Assembly: GCF_033880585.1 (NCBI RefSeq) | Contig: NZ_CP137624.1 | Location: forward strand, 3,073,501-3,137,500 | Direction: 5' to 3' | DNA: 64,000 nt | Origin: Lysinibacillus louembei | Lineage (GTDB): Bacteria; Bacillota; Bacilli; Bacillales_A; Planococcaceae | Part shown: positions 1 to 10,600 of the stretch, one piece after another | Layout of the letters: each line of letters starts with the position of its first letter | How positions within the stretch are numbered: position 1 is the first letter of the stretch | The notes under the pieces: model-generated | Database searches by the model: none | What the model saw: the letters and a program-made list of their open reading frames with translations, nothing else | Told to the model about the DNA's origin: nothing | Translations under genes and position numbers: made by a program

Positions 1-246
1 TGCCACCGCTCATTTCGATTGGACGTACTCCCTTTGATTCCATACGAATCGCATTCATTACACGTACCTCATCGATAATCCAAATAATGGATGGCTTCCA
101 GTAAATCGACTCTGTAATTCCTTTCAACGCGCTGTAAGTAGGGATTTGTGTCGTCATTTTTTCTCCGCCAAGCTTCATCAGCGGGTCTGTAAATAACGCA
201 TACTCACCGCTTACTTGATACTCAATTTGATTGCGAATTTTCGTCA
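1..246 (-). CDS. cas5c: Type I-C Cas5 (Cas5c/Cas5d), N-terminal part
   Basis: Only the first 82 codons are present; the gene continues past the left edge. In type I-C, Cas5 is both a Cascade backbone subunit and the endonuclease that cuts the pre-crRNA repeat hairpin, replacing Cas6. The visible sequence has the family's hallmark opening: a short basic start, then [38 protein letters not shown] and IDEVRVMN. The ATG at 246 is preceded by a perfect AGGAGGTGA. The 15 bp between the cas3 stop and this start indicate one operon, normally cas3-cas5-cas8c-cas7-cas4-cas1-cas2; everything after cas5 is outside the window. It is the probable processing enzyme for the five I-C arrays found further right. 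Confidence 0.93.
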
Positions 247-261
247 TCTTGTCACCTCCTT

Positions 262-2655
262 TTAAAAATTCAAATTATCGAGAGCTGCCTCTCCTTCCAC
301 GCTTAAACCATAGGACAAATCATAGGCAGTTTGCTTTGCTACATACACTTTCGTCACACCAAAATCCACTGCCTCCACCAAGCCATTTGTGCATAGCCAA
401 TCAAACTCATAAGGATACACATTGACACTATATTGCTGTAAATGTTTTAAAAACTGCGACAAATCTGCAATGCGCTCACCATCAATTAATTGATTAATAT
501 ACATTTCTCCTTCTTTATAAGGCACAACAATGGCTCTTGTATTCGCCTCAATCACCTCAAAATTTTGTGCTGCCGTGCGAAAGCTAGCACTTGACCAAAA
601 TGGATATGTACCTTTAAATTCTTGCTTAAAGGTGCTGTTACTTGTAAATAAAATATCGTACATTGAAAGCGATATTTTTTTCATTGGATAATCCAAAAAA
701 TGCGTTAATTGATTATAAAATACTTCGAAATAATATGTGAGCGCCTTTGTTGATAATAAATAGCCATCGTAAAGCGTTGAATCCTTCTGCATATCACGCA
801 GTATCAAATCAGTACAACCTCGTCCTTTGTCAATAGTGATTAATTTTTTTAATGACTCCTCTGCATGATTGATGACATAGACTTCTCGTATCGCCACTTC
901 CCCATTGCGATTGCAACGCCCTGCAGCTTGGGCAATGGAGTCCAGTCCAGCTAACGAGCGAACAACGCATTGAAAGCTCACATCTACGCCTGCTTCTATC
1001 AGTTGGGTACTAATACAAATCACAAGCTCATTATCGTCTAACTTTTCTCGTATTTCTTGTAAAATTGCTTTGCGGTGCGCCACACACATGCCTGTACTGA
1101 GATGATAAACATGCGCATCATCATCTTTTAATTCCTCATATAATGCTTTTACTACACGTCTGTTATTAAGAATAATCAAAATACTTTGCACAGACTCTAA
1201 TTTTTCTCGTATAAACTCAGCAATATCGTTTGTATACCAGCCTTCTGGTTTAATTAGGGGGACAATTTCCGTTCGTTTAAATGCCTTGATGACAATAGGT
1301 AAATTCTCAATTAATTCTCCATCCACTTGAATACCTCGTTTTACGGAATCCAGTGCTGGCTGTGTTGCTGTACAAAGGAGTATCGTTGTTCCACAACTTT
1401 TGCTTAAAAAATTAAGTGTTTCGTTAAATAATGAGATACAAGAAATAGGCACAGATTGCACTTCATCAAAAATCACAACCGCATTGCTTAGATTATGTAA
1501 CCGACGTTCGTTTCGAGATTTCCCACTATAAAATGTATCTAAATATTGCACCATCGTTGTAAAAACAATAGGAATATCCCAATTATCCTTAGCATTTACT
1601 AGCTTTCTTCGTGCTTCCAGTTCGTCATAAGATATAGATTTACCCTCCTCAAAGGTAGGTTCATCCATGACATTGCTATGATGTTCCAATACGTCATCTG
1701 TCGTTTGCAATAGCTCTCTAACAGTCTTGGCATTTTGTTCAATAATTGTTGTGTAAGGAACAATATAAATAATGCGGTCTTTGTTGTGTTCTAAGGCGTG
1801 TTGTAGGGCAAAACGTAAACTAGCTAATGTTTTTCCACCACCTGTTGGGATGGAGAGTGTGTAAATACCTGTTGGTAACTTGGCTTTTTCAAAACATGTA
1901 TCGGACATTTGCTGGCGTAGCTTTGTAATTTCGTTGGGTGGGGCTTTTTTCTGCATCTCAATCAATCGTTCTTCTAATTGTTGCAAAAATTGCGTAAAAG
2001 GAGGTTCTGTGCTTTGTGCCTCTATGTCTTCATCGAATAAACGAGAATTTGTTCTGTCTGCATCCAGTAAGGCACTAAAAATAAATTTTGTTAATAACGC
2101 AACAGCAGCCTGAACCGCTTGCTTTGTCGTCTTCTTATACGTCTCAAAAAACGCCATAAACTCTTTTCTAGCTTGCGCAACATAAGCATCTAGCTCTTCA
2201 CGTGTACACACTTCGCTAAAAAAGCGCTCTTCAATCACATCAAAATCAATCGGCTTCTTCGGCGTTTTGCGCTTATCAAAAGGAGACTCTCCTTCTGGGT
2301 TAAGCATATCCACTAATTGACCATGATGACTATATATTGCATTTGCTACACATTCAATCATTGGCTTTGCTGTTGCATGATAATGCTGCATTAAAAAACG
2401 TGCACCTGCTGTCGAATGGTTGACACTTCCTCTTTTTGGTCGCTGAGAGGGGTTATTAAATGCCTCTTGTATGTACACTTGAAAATCATCATTGTATTTT
2501 CCCATATCATGTAACCAAGCGGCTAGACCTGTAATGTGTGGAATACCGATTTTGCGACCAATGCTTTCAGCGATTTCCCTTGATTCATTGAGATGGACAG
2601 GTAACGGCTGGATTTTCCCGTCCTTTTGACGGATGTGGGCGATGTAGGGTGTCAT
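262..2655 (-). CDS. cas3: Type I-C Cas3 helicase-nuclease
   Basis: Cas3 is recruited by target-bound Cascade, unwinds DNA 3'-5' and degrades one strand. The 797-residue protein has an N-terminal HD nuclease domain (H49-D50 in [10 protein letters not shown]80 in VNHSTAG, H110-H111, D198/D200) and a superfamily-2 helicase core: Walker A PTGGGKT at 270-276, DEVQ box at 397-400, motif III-like CTATQ near 428, and the later motif [10 protein letters not shown]. Length and HD-then-helicase order fit a full-length Cas3. The start is preceded by TAGGAGGAAACCT. It opens the I-C operon, and the leader-distal end of the II-A array lies only 111 bp upstream with the same transcription direction. Confidence 0.95.
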   Translation of the reverse strand: MTPYIAHIRQKDGKIQPLPVHLNESREIAESIGRKIGIPHITGLAAWLHDMGKYNDDFQVYIQEAFNNPSQRPKRGSVNHSTAGARFLMQHYHATAKPMIECVANAIYSHHGQLVDMLNPEGESPFDKRKTPKKPIDFDVIEERFFSEVCTREELDAYVAQARKEFMAFFETYKKTTKQAVQAAVALLTKFIFSALLDADRTNSRLFDEDIEAQSTEPPFTQFLQQLEERLIEMQKKAPPNEITKLRQQMSDTCFEKAKLPTGIYTLSIPTGGGKTLASLRFALQHALEHNKDRIIYIVPYTTIIEQNAKTVRELLQTTDDVLEHHSNVMDEPTFEEGKSISYDELEARRKLVNAKDNWDIPIVFTTMVQYLDTFYSGKSRNERRLHNLSNAVVIFDEVQSVPISCISLFNETLNFLSKSCGTTILLCTATQPALDSVKRGIQVDGELIENLPIVIKAFKRTEIVPLIKPEGWYTNDIAEFIREKLESVQSILIILNNRRVVKALYEELKDDDAHVYHLSTGMCVAHRKAILQEIREKLDDNELVICISTQLIEAGVDVSFQCVVRSLAGLDSIAQAAGRCNRNGEVAIREVYVINHAEESLKKLITIDKGRGCTDLILRDMQKDSTLYDGYLLSTKALTYYFEVFYNQLTHFLDYPMKKISLSMYDILFTSNSTFKQEFKGTYPFWSSASFRTAAQNFEVIEANTRAIVVPYKEGEMYINQLIDGERIADLSQFLKHLQQYSVNVYPYEFDWLCTNGLVEAVDFGVTKVYVAKQTAYDLSYGLSVEGEAALDNLNF

Positions 2656-2766
2656 AGGTTTCCTCCTATACGTTAATTTTCAATAGAGATTGAAGCTACT
2701 TAAATGTAGGGAGAGTTCTGTTGTTCCCTAACAAATCTGTTATCTATCAAATTTACTCTTAGCTAC

Positions 2767-5505
2767 GTTTTAACTACTCTCTAAAGTTACATTGGTCTAA
2801 AACCCACAATTCAAACCGAAGCATCATTCTATCGTTTTACTACTCTCTAAAATTACATTGGTCTAAAACACAAACACACAACAAGTGGATGGACTAAAAG
2901 TTTTACTACTCTCTAAAATTACATTGGTCTAAAACCGTAACTTTAACTTACACCAACTTCAAAAAGTTTTACTACTCTCTAAAATTACATTGGTCTAAAA
3001 CAAAGGGCGATGAAATCTATCATTCCAAGTCGTTTTACTACTCTCTAAAATTACATTGGTCTAAAACATTGAGTTAAAGCTACTTAAACAGCTTAAAGTT
3101 TTACTACTCTCTAAAATTACATTGGTCTAAAACCAAAGCCTTTATTGATGTCAATTTCATTATGTTTTACTACTCTCTAAAATTACATTGGTCTAAAACG
3201 AGTTATTAAATACAATGCCAATTACAGGAGTTTTACTACTCTCTAAAATTACATTGGTCTAAAACTGCTACTAAAACTGGTGTTACTGCTAAAGAGTTTT
3301 ACTACTCTCTAAAATTACATTGGTCTAAAACAGGTGGCTGAGGCGATACATAAAAGTCGCTGTTTTACTACTCTCTAAAATTACATTGGTCTAAAACTAA
3401 CATTTACAGTAATCATAAAGCTTCTTAGTTTTACTACTCTCTAAAATTACATTGGTCTAAAACCGCAGCCGATGTTGATGTTTCTGCATCTGAGTTTTAC
3501 TACTCTCTAAAATTACATTGGTCTAAAACATATTCTTCTTTTGGAATGAAATTTGCTCTGTTTTACTACTCTCTAAAATTACATTGGTCTAAAACTTGGG
3601 TCTTAGTTATTTTGAACTTGATACTGTTTTACTACTCTCTAAAATTACATTGGTCTAAAACACCACATCAGCAACACTATTTACAAAGCAGTTTTACTAC
3701 TCTCTAAAATTACATTGGTCTAAAACACATCTTAGAGGAGCAAGTACCCGAAAAATGTTTTACTACTCTCTAAAATTACATTGGTCTAAAACTACGAGGG
3801 CGCAAGCTACTCACGACTAGCGGTTTTACTACTCTCTAAAATTACATTGGTCTAAAACTCCATGATGTACCTTTTTTGTTTTCAGACCGTTTTACTACTC
3901 TCTAAAATTACATTGGTCTAAAACACATTTGGCGCTGTCAATGTGACAAATATAGTTTTACTACTCTCTAAAATTACATTGGTCTAAAACATGGGGCAAA
4001 GATGACCGGTTTAGGTTGTTGTTTTACTACTCTCTAAAATTACATTGGTCTAAAACCTAGTATCGACTGTACTTTATTAGCATTTTGTTTTACTACTCTC
4101 TAAAATTACATTGGTCTAAAACGCAAATCATAATTGCTAAACAATGCAACATGTTTTACTACTCTCTAAAATTACATTGGTCTAAAACGTGAAATTGTTT
4201 CTTCTGATTGTTTAGCGTGTTTTACTACTCTCTAAAATTACATTGGTCTAAAACCATCTGCGCCCGGTGGACTACCACCTCCGCGTTTTACTACTCTCTA
4301 AAATTACATTGGTCTAAAACAAGGAGCTGTATACGATGTATAACTTTTTTGTTTTACTACTCTCTAAAATTACATTGGTCTAAAACCTATTGAAGAGGTG
4401 GCTGGAGGGGTTAGAAGTTTTACTACTCTCTAAAATTACATTGGTCTAAAACCAACAAAGGAGTTAAACTACTTACATCTGCGTTTTACTACTCTCTAAA
4501 ATTACATTGGTCTAAAACTTGTGATATAATGTGTTTGTATTGTCGTTGTTTTACTACTCTCTAAAATTACATTGGTCTAAAACAATCCCCTCCACCTCTT
4601 TTGCATAATCAACGTTTTACTACTCTCTAAAATTACATTGGTCTAAAACTCTCTGTCAATACTGTGATTGCACCAGCTCGTTTTACTACTCTCTAAAATT
4701 ACATTGGTCTAAAACACCTTGTAGTTCCGATGACCATATTATTAGTTTTACTACTCTCTAAAATTACATTGGTCTAAAACCCTTAATTGGTAGGTTTTTT
4801 ATTCTATTTTGTTTTACTACTCTCTAAAATTACATTGGTCTAAAACACATAAAGCAAGTCATAGAGATTATGACAGGTTTTACTACTCTCTAAAATTACA
4901 TTGGTCTAAAACATAGAAGTCGATTAGCTACTAGGCATATCAGTTTTACTACTCTCTAAAATTACATTGGTCTAAAACCTATCTTTAGAGAGGATAATTT
5001 TTGATTAAGTTTTACTACTCTCTAAAATTACATTGGTCTAAAACACCTATATTGTATCACTTTGCTAATTTTTAGTTTTACTACTCTCTAAAATTACATT
5101 GGTCTAAAACTGGTACTTTATATCCTCTATCATCATACAAGTTTTACTACTCTCTAAAATTACATTGGTCTAAAACAGAACATTTAGGATTTATGCTATT
5201 AACCTAGTTTTACTACTCTCTAAAATTACATTGGTCTAAAACTGTTGTCACCTCATTATATTATTTTAGAATGTTTTACTACTCTCTAAAATTACATTGG
5301 TCTAAAACATACACTTGAAATATTACACGATTTAATTTGTTTTACTACTCTCTAAAATTACATTGGTCTAAAACCTAGAGGCTTTTCAGGAACGAGTTCT
5401 TTAGTTTTACTACTCTCTAAAATTACATTGGTCTAAAACAAATGACGTTAAGGTAGACGTTGAATATTTGTTTTACTACTCTCTAAAATTACATTGGTCT
5501 AAAAC
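2767..5505 (-). CRISPR. Type II-A CRISPR array A, 42 repeats / 41 spacers
   Basis: 42 repeats of 36 bp, reading on the plus strand GTTTTACTACTCTC...TTGGTCTAAAAC, with 30-bp spacers (29 bp at four or five positions). Repeats are identical except the leftmost (2767-2803), which is 37 bp with an inserted A and an A-to-G change. The crRNA strand is minus, because the tracrRNA anti-repeat resembles the plus strand. The right end abuts ATTTGAG, the leader-anchoring sequence known for II-A, so new spacers enter at the right, next to csn2; the degenerate left repeat is the old leader-distal end. No two spacers are identical. Spacers at 3068-3097 and 4453-4482 share a related core. Confidence 0.98.
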
Positions 5506-5570
5506 CTCAAATTCCAACGCAATGTATTTGATTTAGAGAGAAAAATACTAAAAATGCATTGGTTTCAAAT
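5506..5570 (-). promoter_or_regulatory. II-A array leader with csn2-terminal hairpin
   Basis: On the minus strand the segment ends in GGAATTTGAG directly against the first repeat; ATTTGAG is the conserved leader-anchoring sequence used by II-A Cas1-Cas2-Csn2 for integration. Just upstream an inverted repeat AAATACTAAA...TTTAGTATTT with a T-rich 3' arm starts within the last codons of csn2 and could act as terminator or attenuator. The leader is short, so array transcription may rely partly on read-through from the cas operon. Confidence 0.7.
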
Positions 5571-6425
5571 TTAGTATTTTTGACTTTTGATAAACTGAAC
5601 CCATCTGTCATCCATTAAACACAACTCATTTCGAAAATCTCGGTACGCTATCAGTGCGGTTAATTGCTCGATAGATAAATCTTCTTGTTGTAAATTGAAG
5701 TGTAACAACTCTCGCTGTAAATCCTCTAGTTCATAACGTGCCCGATTTTCTTGAATTAAGTGAATTTGATTTAGTGATAATTCTTTTATCAATACTTCAC
5801 TTGATGTAAAACAAATGATTGTAATCGGCAAATCATTTGTAAACTCCAACCACTTCTTCCACTCGACTTTTGAAAAATCACTTTCTGGATAATGATACAC
5901 AAGTATTTTGTGCTTACCATTATTTTTTAATTGTAACCAAATTTTGATTAACAATTTTCTATAATCCAACACAGTTAAAAAATTGGCATCGTTCATAATA
6001 GTAATATCCATGTTTTTTAACAATGAATCAAAAATTTGATCATACACATCAAATTCTATTTTTATATCATCTATGGATAATACTGTACCATGAAATGTAT
6101 TATCAATAGTAGTTTTTAAATTCCTATACAATTCAACTAATTCTTCATTATTCTCAAACATATAACGAATCCATTGATGAAGACTTTTCGTGTCTAATAA
6201 ATCAAGACAACCACCAAAAATTTCAAGAAAATCTACCTCTTTATTCGTCACATCACATTCTATAATAGAGAGTATACAAAAACCCTCTTCGACTTCTTTT
6301 TTACTGCTCCATTCCTTTAACTGTTTACGAAAAAGCAGTTGATGTGCATCACGTTGAAAGCTAATAACATTCAATTGATTATACACAATTGGTAATGAAT
6401 CAAATAAATTTGTATATATTCTCAT
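5571..6425 (-). CDS. csn2: Csn2-type adaptation protein (II-A), 284-residue variant
   Basis: Called Csn2 from position and from the overall pattern; sequence similarity to well-known Csn2 is weak by eye. Csn2 forms tetrameric rings that slide on DNA ends and act with Cas1-Cas2 in spacer acquisition. The protein is acidic with alternating short beta strands and helices and has no catalytic motif, as expected. At 284 residues it is longer than the ~220-residue S. pyogenes form and shorter than the ~350-residue S. thermophilus form. Its ATG overlaps the cas2 stop by four bases (ATGA), showing translational coupling. It is the last gene before the array leader, the normal place of csn2. Confidence 0.75.
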   Translation of the reverse strand: MRIYTNLFDSLPIVYNQLNVISFQRDAHQLLFRKQLKEWSSKKEVEEGFCILSIIECDVTNKEVDFLEIFGGCLDLLDTKSLHQWIRYMFENNEELVELYRNLKTTIDNTFHGTVLSIDDIKIEFDVYDQIFDSLLKNMDITIMNDANFLTVLDYRKLLIKIWLQLKNNGKHKILVYHYPESDFSKVEWKKWLEFTNDLPITIICFTSSEVLIKELSLNQIHLIQENRARYELEDLQRELLHFNLQQEDLSIEQLTALIAYRDFRNELCLMDDRWVQFIKSQKY

Positions 6426-6757
6426 AATTCAATGACTCGCTTCATTGAGTTAGTTTCCGTTTTTTCTATTTTCGGTTTACTGAAATGCTCCATATCCGCA
6501 AATTGCTTTTCTGTTACTAGCAATGTTTCAACATGTCCTTTCGGTGGCAAATGTTGCTGTATTTTCACTTTTTGTAATTGCAAGGCGGAATGGTTTAAAA
6601 TAATCTTTGCATAAATGGAATATTGAATCATCAAATAACCATTTTCAATTAAAAATTTCCGAAACCTTCTATAATTCTTTCGTTCAATAGAGGTTTGAAC
6701 AGGCAAATCAAACATAACAAACAATCTCATAACCCGATGCACATCCTCACTCCTCAA
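6422..6757 (-). CDS. cas2: Cas2 (type II-A)
   Basis: Small ferredoxin-fold subunit of the Cas1-Cas2 integrase. The 111-residue protein has MRLFVMFDLPVQT near the N-terminus with the family's conserved Asp (D17), then RKNYRRFRKFLIENGY and IQYSIYAKI, the II-A Cas2 pattern. It overlaps the cas1 3' end by 11 bases and the csn2 start by four, so cas1-cas2-csn2 are translationally coupled. An alternative ATG at codon 10 (MRLFVMFD) would give the canonical length, and the true start could be there. Confidence 0.93.
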   Translation of the reverse strand: MRSEDVHRVMRLFVMFDLPVQTSIERKNYRRFRKFLIENGYLMIQYSIYAKIILNHSALQLQKVKIQQHLPPKGHVETLLVTEKQFADMEHFSKPKIEKTETNSMKRVIEL

Positions 6758-7640
6758 GAATAAATTTATTTAATTGTAAATCAGGAAAATAGAGCTTCTT
6801 TTCATCGCCCGTATTTAAAAAATTGAAACAACCATCAATAAAAATTTGAATTGCTTGTGGTAAATAATGCGCACCATTACGAATGAAAACTTTCTGTTCA
6901 AACATGCCAATAATTTTCCTTTTTTCAACTTTTCCTAAATATCCATCTACGTAATGAAAAACAAGATAATCAACTATTGGGCGAAATATTTCAATGAAAT
7001 CGCTCGCTAAGTTAAATTGGTTGTATTCGTTTTTATGATGAATACCGATTTCCGAAAGATAGCCTTTACTGACAATTTGGCGTGTAATAAGTGCATGTAA
7101 AATCGCATAACCATAATTTAAACCCCAATTAATCGTTTCTTCGTCGCCCCGAGTAAAATCTGCCCCAAATAATCGGTGGAAATATACTTTGGCTGCATGT
7201 CCCTCACGATTTGTTATATCATGAAGTTCCACACCAGCAATCAGTTCACGCAGTTCATCTACACCTTCTTTTTCTAAGTGGAATAACACACGCCCTTGAT
7301 TATAAATTTTTTGCTTCGTTATCTCTTGCCAAAGCCTTCCTTTATACATTTCATTCCAATTAAATTGTGCTTGCAAATGTTTGCTTTGGCGATGATGCCC
7401 ATAAATGGTGTGTAAAAAGGTACTCGGATTATGTTTTTGGTCACATAAAATCGTTGTAATTTTATTGTCAGACAGGGCATTTAGAATATGTCCTGTCATT
7501 ACAATATTTGGATTTTCAATGATAACAATGCCAACTTCCCCAATTGGTATACTCGTTACCTCCTCATTTGTCACGACTAACTGATTCATCCGCAAACTGA
7601 TTTTAGAGTTTTTTGATAAAATAATCGTTCTCCATGACAT
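6747..7640 (-). CDS. cas1: Cas1 integrase (type II-A)
   Basis: Metal-dependent integrase that inserts new spacers at the leader-repeat junction. The 297-residue sequence has the Cas1 two-domain layout: N-terminal beta domain (IGEVGIVIIENPNIVMTG) and helical C-terminal domain with the metal ligands E146 (in NREGHAAK), H201/H202 (IGIHHKNEYNQFNLASD) and E217. The start SWRTIIL is typical of II-A Cas1. The gene begins four bases after the cas9 stop, in the conserved order cas9-cas1-cas2-csn2, and is expected to serve the II-A array only. Confidence 0.96.
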   Translation of the reverse strand: MSWRTIILSKNSKISLRMNQLVVTNEEVTSIPIGEVGIVIIENPNIVMTGHILNALSDNKITTILCDQKHNPSTFLHTIYGHHRQSKHLQAQFNWNEMYKGRLWQEITKQKIYNQGRVLFHLEKEGVDELRELIAGVELHDITNREGHAAKVYFHRLFGADFTRGDEETINWGLNYGYAILHALITRQIVSKGYLSEIGIHHKNEYNQFNLASDFIEIFRPIVDYLVFHYVDGYLGKVEKRKIIGMFEQKVFIRNGAHYLPQAIQIFIDGCFNFLNTGDEKKLYFPDLQLNKFILEE

Positions 7641-7644
7641 CTAA

Positions 7645-10600
7645 TCAGCTCCTACTGTATAATAATGGCTTAGGTTTTCTGTATTTTAGCCCTGTAATGG
7701 ATTCATTAATAATTTCAATGGTAGTTGCATCTATACTTAAATTGTATAAGCGGCTCGTCCCAAACAGGCTTGGGCTTTCTGCATTGGCGGCTGCAAGTCC
7801 ATGCAGTGCATCTACACCTATTTTAAATGAATTAAAATCAACTATCCTGTCCATAAATGCATACACATTATTGCTAAAACCTTTATATTTAGTAGGTATA
7901 CGGCCATTATAAATCGTGTAATTTTCTAGGAAATCCGCTGCAAGACTCGAAAAAAGTTGCTTCAACTCTTCAGCTGGTTGATTTTGCAAATTTTTTGACT
8001 GTAATTGTTCAAATAATAATGGTTTCATACACCACTGTTTAGCATTACGTAACTCTACTGTCGAAATAAAGTAGTATGGATGACCTGCCCACATTATTTT
8101 CTGATACTTAGGAAATCTCTTCACCAACTTAGCAGAGAGCACAAATTTTTTTCCTTCTCTCTCCACCAATATTTTAGCTACTTCATCAAGGCTAAGATTT
8201 TGATATTTACTTTGATCAATTACTTTAAAATCGAATAGCTCCAATTTTTTCTCTGTGCCTTTCTTTTTTTGCATAGTATACTCAATTGCCCAAATCCCTT
8301 CTTTTGTCATCCCGTCAACAACAAATACGGAGGCATTCGATAACTTCTCTTTATTCAAATTGGCTTTGGGCGATAATGGTGTTTCTTTATGAAAAGCTCC
8401 TTCTATATTCCCCGTCATCTTCGTTGTCTGCCAAGGTAATTCATAAAATATTTCTTTCATAAATAACATCGCTGGGATTGATTTTCCCGTCAATATACTA
8501 TTAAATGATGCTTTTTTAAAATGCTCAAATACAAAGAAATCTCGGGAATTTTGTACTACTCTTCCCCATTTTTTAGCCCGTTCCTTCGCTTTAAAGCTAA
8601 ACTCTAAAAAATTATCCCCATATTGTTGCTTCGTGAACTGCACTAGTAAAGTTGCGAGTAAAGCATCCATTGCATGATGCTTGTTGTTATACTCTCGAAT
8701 TTTAGGAATCTCTAAGGTTTGTCTAAATTTTGATACCATCCCTGCTTTTACTGAATGAATATTGGTATGTTCAAATCTTTCTGTCAGTAAATCTTTCACA
8801 TGTTGAATAATTTGACGTGTTTCTACCAATTGGCGTTGAATAAATTTCTCTTTATCTGCATCTTCAAACTTAGGTTTTAGTAAACGCTCTAATTTTCTTG
8901 AAGATATTAATTTTCTATCACGTAATCGCTGCCATTCATTTTTCATTTTAAATTTCTCACTATCAGAGATAATCTCTAATGGCATCTTTGTACTTCTTTT
9001 CTCCTGATTCACCTCTGTTTTAACTAATGCCAAGTTGTCCAAACTATCATCTTTTACATAACTTCTTGGGTAGATATGGTCTACTTCATATTTCTTGGAA
9101 TATAACTCATTAATATCAATGGCTTCACCTGTATACAAACATTTACCCAACTGCGTTGCATATAACCAAAATCGTTTATCTTTGAATTTATCTTCTGGAT
9201 AACTGCTTATTTTTGCACAAAATGCTTGATGCTCTATCCACCCTTTCACTGATTCTTCCCATATGTCTTTTCGTGATTTTGATTTACTTGATTTTTGGTC
9301 TTCTCTTGCTACTTCTAAAATAATTTCAGTTGGTTCACCAAAAATAGATGTTAATTCCTCAATAATTTTTAGCGCTCGCCATATGCCACGCTTCAGCGCA
9401 GGTGAGCCTGCTAACTCTTCAATATCTTTATAGACAATCTTATGAATAGTTTTTTTCGTATTTACCTGTTCAATACCTTTTTTTAATGATGTTTTGGACA
9501 GTAATTCCATAAAGTTCTCTGAATAGGCATCCATATAATCAATGACATTATCTGTATCATTCACTTGAATATCCATTAATACTTTCCGTGACAATCTACC
9601 CCAACCCGACATTTTAATTCCGCAGAGTTTTTGAATTTGTTCCTCTGTAATATGCGGAAATACCTTCTGTATACGAGAATGAATAATGTCTTTTTCATTA
9701 TAAACAGTCAACCATTTAATAATTTCTTCAATAATATCTTCAGGTTCATTAGGTAAGATGTCTGAAAGTTTTTTATAAGATGATAGAGTAGATGCAAATT
9801 TATCTGATTTTTGCGTGCCAAAAATAGCATGTGTAGCTAAATCTGCCCAATCACTCTTCTTCAACTCTTGTAAAAGTATTTTATGTGTCACTTGTTGATA
9901 CTTTTGAAACACATTTTCAATCAACCATTGTTTGCATTCAGTATCTAATCGGTATTTTTTATTTGATTCCTCGTTTAAAGGGCGTATTTGTATACTATTT
10001 AATTCATTCAATAGTTCAAACTTTTGATAGAGTAACGAATTTTTTGGTAGTACATCTTCCTTTTTTAAATATGTACATTTATTCGTCATTTTTGTAATAA
10101 AGGCTTCTGCCGTAACTTCCTTATTAACGCTTTCATCAAAAGTCCATGGTGTAATATTTTGTTCGTTATTTCGTGTAAGCCAAGCAAATTCAGATTTACC
10201 TGATTTATCTAATGGACCAATATAATAAGGGATTCTAAAGGAAATAATTTGTTTGACCTTTTCAATTACTTCATCTGTTATAAATGGGTGATGTATCTGT
10301 TGATTCTTCAAAATCTTTTCCGCTTCATAAACGTTATTTTGATAAGGAATCGCTGCATTTTGACTATCTCGCTGTCTTCTTAACAACGTACCATCCTCTG
10401 CTGTCACAATTAATTTCTTAATCAATCCATGGTCTTGTTGTTCGACTTGCTTCTCGGCATCTTTTAATAACTTTTTTACTTCGCTTTGAAATTTCTCTCC
10501 TTCTTTTTTAGAATTCAAATACTGGTCAAACAAAGATAGCACCGATAGATTATGTTTCTGTTTATACACTGTTTGTGCTCTTTTAGATGTAATAAACAGT

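Noticed and set aside
2683-2766. Spacer-like motif GCTACTTAAA outside the II-A array
   Set aside because: Ten identical bases with spacer 3068-3097 are too few in A+T-rich DNA to claim self-targeting.
4208-4393. Open frame within the II-A array
   Set aside because: It is made of repeat and spacer sequence and repeats the same peptide every unit.
4381-4613. Complementarity between II-A spacers at 4387 and 4584
   Set aside because: They share only a short purine-rich GAGGTGG...GGGG pattern, which may be chance.
5537-5570. A 43rd, degenerate II-A repeat next to csn2
   Set aside because: Similarity is partial; the ATTTGAG leader anchor lies between it and the first true repeat, so it is treated as leader/hairpin and only mentioned as a possible relic.
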